Below, in pieces: positions 28,026 through 36,703 of a DNA stretch of 61,456 nt. Position numbers and translations under genes: made by a program. Each line of letters starts with the position of its first letter. Positions within the stretch are counted from its first letter, which is position 1. Origin of the DNA: Oceaniglobus roseus (GTDB lineage Bacteria > Pseudomonadota > Alphaproteobacteria > Rhodobacterales > Rhodobacteraceae); NCBI RefSeq assembly GCF_002869745.1, contig NZ_PNOS01000032.1, forward strand, positions 1 to 61,456, written 5' to 3'. The notes under the pieces were generated by a model. That model saw nothing but the letters and a program-made list of their open reading frames with translations. It did not search any database and was not told the origin of the DNA.

Positions 28026-28642
28026 CATCGGCTTGGGAAAAGGGCTTCGACGACCACCTTGCCAAGCCTTTCGACCCCGCCGATGCCGAGGTGCGCGGCG
28101 AGATGCGCAACGCCATCCGAATCTTCGACGCCATGCTCGACATCTCCGGCGCCGAAGCGGCGGCGGGCGAGACCCCGGGCCCTGTCCCCGTCGACCTCGG
28201 CGCGCTGGCCGAAGAGGTGGCCGAACTCTACCGGCCGCTGGCCGAGGACCGCGGCCTGCGCTGGTCCACCGACATCGCGCCCGGCCTTCGCGTGCTGGGG
28301 GACGCGAACTTGATCGCGCAGGCGCTGTCGAACCTCCTCGACAACGCGGTGAAGTTCTGCCGCCCCGGCGACGCCATCGCGGTCACCCTCCACTAGGCCG
28401 AGGGCCGCCACCGCCTGTGCGTCCGCGACACCGGCCCCGGCCTGCCCGAGGGGATCGGGGACGCCGCCTTCTCACGTTTCGTCAGGGGAGACCGCGACCG
28501 CGCAGCACCGGGCCACGGCCACGGCCTTGCGCTGGTGCAGGCCATCGCCACCCGACACGGCGCGCGCCTGTGCCGCCCTGGCGTCGCCCGCGGCCTCGCC
28601 GTCGAACTGGCCTTCCCGCCGCTCGCGACGCCCGCGGACTGA
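28026..28642 (+). pseudogene. sensor histidine kinase remnant, truncated and with an in-frame stop
   Basis: The frame opens without an N-terminal sensor. It first shows what looks like the end of a receiver domain (KGFDDHLAKPFDPAD), then the end of a HisKA-like helix (AIRIFDAMLDISGAEA) and an HATPase domain with N-box NLLDNAVKF. A TAG at 28394-28396 interrupts it. The same frame continues after the stop with DTGPGLP (G1) and GHGHGLALVQAIATRHG (G2), ending at 28642. With no phospho-acceptor His and a stop inside the catalytic domain, it cannot make a working kinase. The single stop could be a sequencing error, but the 5' truncation could not. Confidence 0.8.
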
Positions 28643-28717
28643 CCCCCCCCGCCGGAAACCGCTGGACACCGCGCCCCCGCCTGCGCCACGCTCCGCCCAA
28701 CCACCGAAGGAGCCGCC

Positions 28718-29326
28718 ATGTCCCCCGAATTCCTGCTGACCGCCCTGGTCGTCGTGCTGCTCCCCGGAACCGGCGTCATCTACACCCTCGCCGTCGGGCT
28801 TGGCCGCGGCTTCCGCGCATCGGTCTTCGCGGCCGTCGGCTGCACCCTCGGGATCGTCCCGGCGGCGCTGGCGGGGATCGCGGGGCTGGCCGCGCTGCTC
28901 CATGCCTCGGCGCTCGCCTTCCAGATGCTGAAGCTGCTCGGCGCCGCCTACCTGCTGTTCATGGCGTGGCAGATCCTGAAGGACGGCGGCACGCTCGACG
29001 TCCGCCCAGAGGTCAAGCCGCGCACCCCCTGGGCGATCCTGCGCGACGGCACGCTGCTGAACGTGCTGAACCCGAAGCTGTCGCTCTTCTTCCTCGCCTT
29101 CCTGCCGCAGTTCGTCCCCCACGACGCGGCGCACCCCACCGCGCTGCTGCTGGGCCTTGCCGGGGTGTTCATGGCGATGACGCTTGCCGTCTTCATCGCC
29201 TACGGCGCCTGTGCCGCGCTCGCCCGCGATCACGTCCTCGCCCGGCCGCGGGTGATGCTGTGGCTGCGCCGCAGCTTCGCGGTCACCTTCGGCCTTCTCG
29301 GCTTGAAGCTCGCCACCGAACGCTGA
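28718..29326 (+). CDS. LysE/RhtB family amino acid exporter
   Basis: A 202-residue inner-membrane protein with about six hydrophobic helices. The family opening is visible as LVVVLLPGTGVIYTLAVGLGRG, with the second motif KLLGAAYLLFMAWQIL and NVLNPKLSLFFLAFLPQF. Members export amino acids or their derivatives; the substrate is unknown. AAGGAG precedes the ATG. It lies between a kinase remnant and the caspase-like gene, and is intact. Confidence 0.88.
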   Translation: MSPEFLLTALVVVLLPGTGVIYTLAVGLGRGFRASVFAAVGCTLGIVPAALAGIAGLAALLHASALAFQMLKLLGAAYLLFMAWQILKDGGTLDVRPEVKPRTPWAILRDGTLLNVLNPKLSLFFLAFLPQFVPHDAAHPTALLLGLAGVFMAMTLAVFIAYGACAALARDHVLARPRVMLWLRRSFAVTFGLLGLKLATER

Positions 29327-29400
29327 CCGAAAGCATGACATCCGCGTTCACCCGCCGGTGATTTGTTGCCAAGCTTTCAGGTTCCTATAAGCTCGTCGGC

Positions 29401-31401
29401 ATGAAACCGCTCATGCTCCTCGGCGTCGCCGCCACGCTGCTGCTCTCGGTCCACCCGGCCGGGGCCGAGGTGCGGGCCCTTCTCGTCGGGGTCAGCGACT
29501 ACCAGTATCTCGACGCCGACCTGCGCGGCCCCGCCAACGACGTCCGCCTCATGGCCGAGACGCTGGCGGCCCGCGGCGCCGACACGATCACCGTCCTCGC
29601 CGCGCCTTCGGTCGTGCTGCCGAAGGGCGTCAGGGCGGGGGGCGCGCCGACCCACGCGGCGATCGTCGAGGCACTGGGCAAGCTGGCCGATGGCCTCGGT
29701 CCCGGGGACACCGCCCTGTTCTACTTCTCCGGCCATGGCGCCCAGGCCCCCGACACCAGCGGCGACGAGGCGGGCGGATACGACGAGATCCTGCTGCCCG
29801 CCGACTCGAAACAGTGGAACGGCGGCATCGGCGAGGTCGAGAACTCCATTGTCGACGATGCCTTCGGTCCCTATTTCCAGGCGATCCTCGACAGCGGCGC
29901 CACCCTTGTCGCCATCGTCGATGCCTGCCACTCGGCCACCGGCTTCCGCGCCGTCGGCGGCACCGGCGTCGCGCGGTTTCTCGGGCCCGAGATCCTGCAC
30001 CTGCCCGCCGATGCCCCGCCGCCGCCCGCCGCCGATCCGCGCCAGACCCCGCCGCTGTCGGGAGAATACGCCTTCCTCTATTCCTCCCAGTCCGACGAAC
30101 GGTCCTTCGAGTTTCCGCTGGGCGACCCGGACCAGCCCGGCAACTGGTATGGCGGCTTCACCCGCGCCCTGGCCCGCGCGCTGGCCGACGCCCCGGCGCT
30201 GACCTGGGAGCAGGCGCTGGCCGCCGCCACGGACGCGCTGCGTCGCGACGGTGTCGACCAGACCCCGGACGGCGAGGGCACGGCGCTCGAGAGCCCGGTC
30301 TTCGGTGCCGCCCGCGTCTCCGACGTGCCCGCGCGGATCCCGTTCCGCGACGGGGTGCTGTCCGCGGGCCTGCTCGACGACCTCAGCGAAGGGGCCGTCG
30401 TGGCGCTCTACGCCAGCGCCGCCGCGCCCGAGCCGGTGGGCGAGGCGCAGCTCACGGCCCTCACCGCCACCTCGGCGCAGCTGTCCGCCGCCCCCGAGCT
30501 TCCGGCGTCGGGCTTTGCCATGCCGATCGCTCCGGGTCTGCCCGTCCCCTTCGCCATCGCGCCCCCGGTGGTGCTGGACGACGCCGACTATGCCCCGATC
30601 CTCGACCAGCTGGCCGAGCTGTCGGCCGCGGGCCTTCCGGAGGGGGCGGTCTGGAACGCCGCCAGCCCCGATGCCGTCCCGGTGCTCGTCGGCGGCGCGC
30701 TCGCGCTGACCGGCCCCGATGGCGTGCTCGATCCCGCCGGCCCCGGCTCGTCGCCGCGGATGCGGGGCGATCCCGCGGACTTCTTCGAACGCGCGGCCCG
30801 CGTCCACAACCTGCGCCGCGCCCTCGCCCTGGCCCAGAAGCGGCCCGGCCGCCGCACCGCCTTCCCCGGCGCGGGGCTGAACGTCACCGTGGAACGCCAG
30901 CCGGGCAGCCCCAGTGCCGAGGGTTGCGGCGAACCGGCGCCGCCCGCGGCGTTCGACGCCGCGCAGCCGGTTGGTCCGTGCGACCGTCTGTGGCTGTCGA
31001 TGGCCAACCGCGGGACCGCCGCCCAGGACGTGACCGTGCTCTATGTCGATGCCGACAACCGCATCTCCGCGCTCTGGCCCGAACCGGGCCTCTCCAACCG
31101 CATCGGCTTCGGCGAGACCCGGGAAGCCGGGCTGGAGATCCACCTGCCCGACAACCGGCCAGGCCGCGAGGAGATCGTGGTGATCGCCGTGCCCGCCCGC
31201 CCCGGCGCCCCGCGCACCGTCCTGACGGCGCTGGCCGATCCCGCCGTGACCCGCGCCGGTCCCGACGCGCCGCTGCTGGAGCAGTACCTGCGCGCCGCGC
31301 TGGAGCCCGGCAGCCACGGCCGGGCCTTCGGCGCGACGGGCGACCTGGGACAGCTGGGCGTGACCCGCGTGCCGCTGGTGCTTTCACCCGGACCCGAATG
31401 A
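29401..31401 (+). CDS. secreted caspase-like protease (peptidase C14 family)
   Basis: A 666-residue exported protein. The signal peptide is residues 1-22 (cleavage after AGA). The caspase-type catalytic dyad is intact: His112 in FYFSGHGAQ and Cys176 in IVDACHSATG, in a domain spanning about 23-290. The C-terminal region (about 470-660) looks like a DUF4384-type beta domain, with the family-like segment LYVDADNRISALWPEPG. The substrate is unknown. Its stop overlaps, as ATGA, the start of a broken downstream gene, so it once headed a longer operon. Neighbouring CHAT-protease and solenoid remnants suggest a lost multi-protein system. Frame and codon use are normal, so this gene appears functional. 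Confidence 0.88.
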   Translation: MKPLMLLGVAATLLLSVHPAGAEVRALLVGVSDYQYLDADLRGPANDVRLMAETLAARGADTITVLAAPSVVLPKGVRAGGAPTHAAIVEALGKLADGLGPGDTALFYFSGHGAQAPDTSGDEAGGYDEILLPADSKQWNGGIGEVENSIVDDAFGPYFQAILDSGATLVAIVDACHSATGFRAVGGTGVARFLGPEILHLPADAPPPPAADPRQTPPLSGEYAFLYSSQSDERSFEFPLGDPDQPGNWYGGFTRALARALADAPALTWEQALAAATDALRRDGVDQTPDGEGTALESPVFGAARVSDVPARIPFRDGVLSAGLLDDLSEGAVVALYASAAAPEPVGEAQLTALTATSAQLSAAPELPASGFAMPIAPGLPVPFAIAPPVVLDDADYAPILDQLAELSAAGLPEGAVWNAASPDAVPVLVGGALALTGPDGVLDPAGPGSSPRMRGDPADFFERAARVHNLRRALALAQKRPGRRTAFPGAGLNVTVERQPGSPSAEGCGEPAPPAAFDAAQPVGPCDRLWLSMANRGTAAQDVTVLYVDADNRISALWPEPGLSNRIGFGETREAGLEIHLPDNRPGREEIVVIAVPARPGAPRTVLTALADPAVTRAGPDAPLLEQYLRAALEPGSHGRAFGATGDLGQLGVTRVPLVLSPGPE

Positions 31402-32190
31402 TCGAACGCGGCGTGAAGCCCGCCGGGATGCGCCCGACCGCGGTGCAGATCCTCGACCGCGGCCTCTGCAACAGCATGACGATGGAAGGACACGCCAAGA
31501 ACGCCTCGCAACCGGTCAACCAGGCCGCCGCCGTCTTCCAGCTGAGCGATGAGGACGCGCCGCCTAGAACGCCCTGACCCAGAGCGTGCCCCTGCCGCTG
31601 ACCCCGAACATGCTCTGCTCCGTTCCGCGACCACCCCTACCGGATCGAGTCCGTCTCGCATCAGGGGGTCGCCGCGCTGGCCCGCGAGCGGCTGAAGGAG
31701 GCCGACCTCCCGCTGCGCGCCGCCCACGCCGCCTGCGCCCCCCGCGGCGACCCGGAGGACGCCAGGGCGTCGCCCATTTCTGGCTCGCCACCACCGCGCT
31801 TTGCCTCGACGCAGACGATGCCCGCGACCTCAGGGAAAGCTTCTTCGACGCGAACGCCTTCGACAACCCGCTGATCTCCCTGCCCGAACATGCCCTCCTC
31901 CTGCAAGCCGACGCCATGGAGGCGATAGCGCGAACTCGGCATAGTGATCGGCCGGGGCGGCGGGACCCCGCCGAGAGAACCTTCCTCGACGGCCACTACG
32001 CCCGGGCCCAGGGCGCGCTCCTCGCCGAAACCGACAGCGGCAACACCGACCCGTCCCTGGCCCTGAACCGCGCGCCGTTCTTCGCGCTGATGGGGATGCA
32101 GGCCGACGCGCTGGCCGATCTCGACCGCGTCCGCGCGGCCCCGCCCGCGATCGAGGGCGCCGCCTACGCCGCGGCCGTCGCGCCCGCCCT
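31398..32190 (+). pseudogene. frameshifted gene coupled to the caspase-like gene (helical solenoid/TPR-like)
   Basis: An ATG at 31398 overlaps the caspase stop (ATGA) and opens 59 codons before a stop at 31577. Protein-like sequence resumes in other frames: HPYRIESVSHQGVAALARER near 31640, then HFWLATTALCLDADDARDL and LNRAPFFALMGMQADALADLDRVRAA up to about 32160. These Ala/Leu helical repeats resemble TPR-type solenoids that often accompany CHAT or caspase proteases. At least two frameshifts are needed, so no full product is possible. Confidence 0.65.
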
Positions 32191-33152
32191 CGCCGACCAC
32201 CACGAAGGGCGCCCAAAGCCGGGGATGGGCCAGCCGCGACGCGTTCTGGTCGTCGATCAGCGCCGGCATCGCGGCCCGCAGCGCCTCGGCCCGGCCAGCC
32301 CCGGCAGGCTGCCGGACAGCGGCCCGTGGGTGGCGCATGAGACGATGCGCACCGCCGGCAGGTCCGCCGCCAGCAGATGGCCGAGCTGCGGGTCGCCGGA
32401 TCCGACGAAGGGCTGCCGCGCCGCAAGGGCCGCCGTGACTCGCGCGAAGCGCAGGACCTTCAGGGCCGTGACGTTGGGCAGCGTCGTCAGCGCGTGGTCG
32501 CGGATCATCGAGGCGGTGCCGCGCGGCGAGGCCGGATCGCCGTCGCCCGCCGCCCCGCCCGCCGGCGGCGCGGTGACGAGCAGCGACAGCGGCAGGCTCG
32601 CCAGCGACCGTCCACCGCCGCCATCACGTGCCGCGCCGTGCCGAACACCGATTCCAGCGGCGCGAACAGATCCCGGTACAGCGCAAAGGCCGCCTCCCGC
32701 GGGAAGGGCGTGACCGCGGGACCCGCCGCGGGCCGGTTCAGCGCCACGCCCGAGCGGTCGTCGGCGCCCGAGAACCCGGCCCGCAGCTCCGCCACCCGCG
32801 CCGCCAGCGCCTCGGTTCCGAGATCCGCGCGGTGCCAGTCCGCCGCCTCCGGCGAGACCGCCCAGACATAGGTGTAGGTCGCGTCGGTGAAGCTAAACAG
32901 CACGGCTTCCCCGGGATCGAGGATGGCCTGCAGCGCCGCGATCCGCGTCGCCGACTGCGCCAGCGCCGCGTACGCCGCCGTCACCACCGCCCGCCGCGCC
33001 GTGCGGAAGGCATGGTCCATCGCCTCGGCACGGGCGCCGTCCCGCGTGCCATACCGGGCGGTGCCGGGGTGCGGCAGGCCCGCAGGACAGGCAGGAAAGA
33101 GCGCGACGCGAAAAAAGGTCATCGGAGCAGTCTGTAAAACCGTTGACGGCAT
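32180..33152 (-). pseudogene. CHAT-domain protease remnant with frameshift and internal deletion
   Basis: On the minus strand, the first part (33152 to about 32610) carries the CHAT opening (GEAVLFSFTDATYTYVWAVS, ALYRDLFAPLESVFGTARHV). A one-base loss near 32610 shifts the frame; it continues as PLSLLVTAPP, HALTTLPNVTALKVLR and the His motif VSCATHGPLSGSLPGLAG. There the sequence jumps directly to the family C-terminus (AEALRAAMPALIDD, AHPRLWAPFVVVGEGG), so the segment expected to hold the catalytic Cys is missing. The N-terminal repeats are also gone. Clearly non-functional. Confidence 0.78.
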
Positions 33153-33293
33153 CCTATGTCAGAGATGACACGGCTGTGAGGGAACTCCGACCATCCCGTG
33201 CGCGCCCCGCGGCCTGCCGCACCCCTGACACCTGCCGTCCGATCCGGACCGGCGCCGACCGCCACCCCGACTCAGAGAGCCGAGGAGACAGCC

Positions 33294-35558
33294 ATAGCGA
33301 CCGATCCGAAGTCCGACCGCCGCAACGGGATCGCCGGCTGGGCGCCCGTTCTGCTCTCTGCCACTCTGTTCGCGTGGTTCTGCACGTTCCTCCCGGCTGT
33401 CGCCGAGGGAGAGGTCCTGCTCTGGCAGCTCGACTGGGTGCCGTCCCTGAGCGTCTCCCTCTCCTTCCTCGTCGACGGACTGTCGCTGACCTTCCTGCTG
33501 CTGATCTCGGGCATCGGCACGCTGGTGATGCTCTATTCCGACAGCTACCTGCGGGGCGATCCGCAATACGCGCGCTTCGCCCTCTACCTCACCTCGTTCA
33601 TGCTCTCGATGCTGGGGCTCGTCGCGGCGGACAACCTGATCGCGCTCTTCGTGTTCTGGGAGCTGACGACGATCACCTCCTACCTGCTGATCGGCTTCCA
33701 CAACGACGAGGCCGACAGCCGCCGCTCGGCGCTCCAGGCGCTGCTGGTCACGGGCACCGGGGCGCTGGCCATGATGGCGGGGATGATCCTGATGGGCGTC
33801 GCCGCGGGCACCTTCGAGATCTCCGAGATCGTGGCCCAGGGCGACGTCCTGCGCGAACATCCCTGGTACCTCGCGATCATGATCCTGATCCTCGCGGGGG
33901 CCTTCACCAAGTCGGCGCAGGTGCCGTTCCACTTCTGGCTGCCCAACGCCATGGCCGCGCCGACGCCGGTCTCGGCCTTCCTGCACTCGGCCACCATGGT
34001 GAAGGGCGGCGTCTACCTGCTGGCCCGCCTGCACCCGGCGCTTTCCGGCACCGAGGTCTGGCTCTGGACGCTGACCATCGCCGGGGCGGCGACGGCGGTC
34101 TTCGCCTCGCTCCAGGCGATGCGGCAGACGGACATGAAGCAGGTGCTGGCCTATACCACGCTGATGGCGCTTGGCACGCTGACGCTGTTCCTCGCCTCGG
34201 GCAGCGCCTATGCGATCACCGCCTTCGTCGTCTTCCTCGTCACCCACTCGTTCTACAAGGCCTCGCTGTTCCTGATGGCGGGCTGCGTCGATCATGGCAC
34301 CGGCACCCGCGACCTGCGCGTGCTCGGCGGGCTCGCCCGCGCCATGCCCCTGACGGCGCTCGCCGCCGCGATTGCCGCGCTGTCCATGGCCGGGCTGCCG
34401 CCCTTCATCGGCTTCATCGCCAAGGAACTCGGCTATGGCGGCTCGATCGAGGCCGCGTCCTCGCCGCTGCTCGTCACCGGGGCGGCGCTGATCGCCAACG
34501 CGCTGATGTTCACCGTCGCCGCCGTCGTCGCGCTGAACCCGTTCTGGCGGAGGGGCGGCGAGACGCCGTCGAAGCCCCACGAGGCCGACTGGCAGATGCT
34601 GGCCGGGCCGCTGATCCTCGCCGCCCTGGGCCTTGCCGCGGGGATCTTTCCGCATGTCCTGGAACACTACGCAGCCGCCCCCATCGCGCAGAGCCTGCTC
34701 GGCGACGCGGAAAAGGCGAAGGAGCTGCACCTCTGGGCCGGGGTCAACACGCCCTTCCTGCTGAGTCTCGCGACCTTCGCGCTCGGCCTCGTCCTCTATT
34801 TCGCACGCGGCGCCCTGCGCCGGGCGCTGGAGTCGACGGTGGGCAGGCTGCCGGACCTCGACGCGCGCTGGGACGACGTGATCGACGGGCTGAAGGGCTT
34901 CGCTGCCTGGCAGACGCGGCTGCTCCAGACCGGCAAGCTGCGCCGCTACCTCGTGGTGATCTTCGCGACCTATGCCGGGGTCATGGCCGTGACGCTCGCC
35001 ATGAAGGCCGCCGTGGTGGTCGAGCTCGACTTCTCCGACCTGATCCTGAAGCAGTGGATGGTGGTCGGGCTGATCGTCACCGGCGCCGCCATCGTGACCG
35101 TCACCCGCTCGCGCCTCGCCGCCATCGCCGCGCTCGGCACCGTCGGCATCGGCGTGGCGCTGACCTTCATCGTCTACTCGGCCCCCGACGTCGCCATCAC
35201 CCAGCTCCTGATCGAGACGCTGAACGTGGTGCTGGTCTCGGTCGCGCTGCTCCGGATGCCGCTGCTCGACCCCGCGGGCACCCACGACCACCGGCCCAAG
35301 GACGCGGTGCTGGCGCTGGCCGTGGGCGGCGTCGTCGCCACGCTGCTGCTCTGCGTGCTGGCGGTGCCGATGGACATGCGCCTGACCCAGTTCTTCGAGG
35401 AGGCAAGCTATCCCGACGCCCACGGCCGCAACATCGTCAACGTGATCCTCGTCGACTTCCGCGCCATCGACACCTTCGGCGAGATCACCGTGGTCGTCAT
35501 CGCCGCGCTCTCGGCCTATGCGCTGCTCAGGACCACCGGCAGGAGGGACCGCGCATGA
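33294..35558 (+). CDS. mrpA: Mrp cation/proton antiporter subunit A (non-ATG start)
   Basis: A 754-residue membrane protein, the largest Mrp (Mnh/Pha) subunit, homologous to complex I NuoL. It has the conserved block [19 protein letters not shown] (antiporter Glu) and [26 protein letters not shown] (proton-path Lys/His), and a C-terminal MrpA-specific extension with further helices. GAGGAG stands 6 bases before an ATA codon at 33294, exactly where family alignment predicts the start ([15 protein letters not shown]). The only in-frame conventional start upstream is a GTG at 33198 that adds 32 low-complexity residues. The stop overlaps a small ORF as ATGA. The operon would extrude Na+ in exchange for H+. 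Confidence 0.9.
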   Translation: MATDPKSDRRNGIAGWAPVLLSATLFAWFCTFLPAVAEGEVLLWQLDWVPSLSVSLSFLVDGLSLTFLLLISGIGTLVMLYSDSYLRGDPQYARFALYLTSFMLSMLGLVAADNLIALFVFWELTTITSYLLIGFHNDEADSRRSALQALLVTGTGALAMMAGMILMGVAAGTFEISEIVAQGDVLREHPWYLAIMILILAGAFTKSAQVPFHFWLPNAMAAPTPVSAFLHSATMVKGGVYLLARLHPALSGTEVWLWTLTIAGAATAVFASLQAMRQTDMKQVLAYTTLMALGTLTLFLASGSAYAITAFVVFLVTHSFYKASLFLMAGCVDHGTGTRDLRVLGGLARAMPLTALAAAIAALSMAGLPPFIGFIAKELGYGGSIEAASSPLLVTGAALIANALMFTVAAVVALNPFWRRGGETPSKPHEADWQMLAGPLILAALGLAAGIFPHVLEHYAAAPIAQSLLGDAEKAKELHLWAGVNTPFLLSLATFALGLVLYFARGALRRALESTVGRLPDLDARWDDVIDGLKGFAAWQTRLLQTGKLRRYLVVIFATYAGVMAVTLAMKAAVVVELDFSDLILKQWMVVGLIVTGAAIVTVTRSRLAAIAALGTVGIGVALTFIVYSAPDVAITQLLIETLNVVLVSVALLRMPLLDPAGTHDHRPKDAVLALAVGGVVATLLLCVLAVPMDMRLTQFFEEASYPDAHGRNIVNVILVDFRAIDTFGEITVVVIAALSAYALLRTTGRRDRA

Positions 35559-35680
35559 GCCGTCTTCCGATCCGCGGTGTCCCGGGACGCGTGCGCGGTG
35601 GAGCCGCAACCGGCAGGCGGGCGTTCTGCGGAATGCGGTGCCGCGTGCTCGACCGTCCGGCAGGGGAGGTGCAGCCGTGA
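35555..35680 (+). CDS. 41-codon ORF overlapping both mrpA and mrpB
   Basis: A small frame starting with ATG 8 bases after AGGAGG, overlapping the mrpA stop (ATGA) and ending in a TGA that overlaps the GTG of mrpB (GTGA). The peptide is Arg- and Gly-rich, with two Cys, and resembles nothing known to me. Double coupling suggests at least that ribosomes pass through it to reach mrpB. It might be only a spacer that appeared after an insertion of ~120 bases between mrpA and mrpB. Confidence 0.45.
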   Translation: MSRLPIRGVPGRVRGGAATGRRAFCGMRCRVLDRPAGEVQP

Positions 35681-36096
35681 AATCCCTGATCCTCCGCGTG
35701 GCCACCCGCTATCTCGCGGCGCTGCTGCTGATCTTCTCGCTCTACCTGCTGCTCCGGGGCCACAACGAACCCGGCGGCGGCTTCATCGGCGGACTGGTCG
35801 GGGCGACGGCCTTCGTCCTGCACGCCATCGCCTGCGGTACGGCCGAGGCGCGGGCGGCCCTGCGCGTCCAGCCCCAGACGATCGCGGTCACCGGCCTCGC
35901 CGTGGCGCTGGTGGCGGGGCTGGTCCCGGCCTTCTCGGGCGACGCGTTCCTCACCGGCGAGTGGCTGTTCCTCTTCGCCGAGGATGGAGGCAAGGGCATC
36001 CCGCTGTCCACCCCGCTGATGTTCGACACCGGCGTCTACCTCGTGGTGCTGGGTGCGATCCTGACGCTGGTCCTCGCGATGGAAGAGGAGATCTGA
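35677..36096 (+). CDS. mrpB: Mrp antiporter subunit B
   Basis: A 139-residue membrane protein with four hydrophobic helices and the MrpB signature [18 protein letters not shown]. The start is a GTG at 35677 preceded by GGGGAGG; it overlaps the stop of the 41-codon ORF. The late segment [21 protein letters not shown] is also typical. An essential part of the Mrp complex, thought to help form the ion path beside MrpA. Confidence 0.9.
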   Translation: MKSLILRVATRYLAALLLIFSLYLLLRGHNEPGGGFIGGLVGATAFVLHAIACGTAEARAALRVQPQTIAVTGLAVALVAGLVPAFSGDAFLTGEWLFLFAEDGGKGIPLSTPLMFDTGVYLVVLGAILTLVLAMEEEI

Positions 36097-36150
36097 GATG
36101 CCGCCCGCCGACCTTCGATCACCCGTTCCGCTCCGTTCGTCCTCCGGCGC

Positions 36151-36273
<123 letters not shown>

Positions 36274-36340
36274 ACGGGTGCGCGGCGCACCCGCCGGACC
36301 CGTCCCCGACACGTTATCCTGTCCCCGAACCGCCTGAGCC

Positions 36341-36703
36341 ATGGAAACCCTTCTCTCCCTCACCATCGGCCTTCTCATCGCCGCTGCCGTCTACCTGATG
36401 CTGGCGCGCAACGTGCTTCGCTTCCTGTTCGGCATGCTGTTGCTGTCAAACGCCGTGAACCTGCTGATCTTCACCGCGGGCCGCCTGACCTTCGGCGTGC
36501 CCTCCTTCGTGCCCGAGGGCGCGAAGCTGCCGCCCGAGGACGCCGCGAACGCGCTGCCGCAGGCGCTGGTGCTGACGGCCATCGTCATCGGCTTCGGGCT
36601 CTTCGCCTTCGCGCTGGTGCTGGTGTTCCGCGCCTACACCAGCCTCGGCACCCTCGAATCCGCGAAGATGCGCGTCGCCGAGCCGGAAGAGGAAAAGGCG
36701 TGA
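36341..36703 (+). CDS. mrpC: Mrp antiporter subunit C
   Basis: A 120-residue NuoK-like membrane protein with three helices. The family pattern is visible in LRFLFGMLLLSNAVNLLIFTAG and in DAANALPQALVLTAIVIGFGLFAF, which includes the conserved P-Q-A-L-V-L-T-A-I-V-I-G-F segment. Its stop overlaps the mrpD start (GTGA). The G/C tract lies directly upstream; the visible N-terminus (METLLSL) is plausible for the family. Confidence 0.92.
   Translation: METLLSLTIGLLIAAAVYLMLARNVLRFLFGMLLLSNAVNLLIFTAGRLTFGVPSFVPEGAKLPPEDAANALPQALVLTAIVIGFGLFAFALVLVFRAYTSLGTLESAKMRVAEPEEEKA

Noticed and set aside
33143-33171. TTGACG-N17-TGACAC as promoter of the mrp operon
   Set aside because: The -10 match is poor and the sequence lies at the edge of the CHAT remnant; the true promoter was not identified.
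33159-35705. Very long open frame antisense to mrpA (over 800 codons)
   Set aside because: Its product is His/Arg/Gly-rich with no domain, as expected for the shadow frame of a high-GC gene; mrpA on the other strand has clear family motifs.
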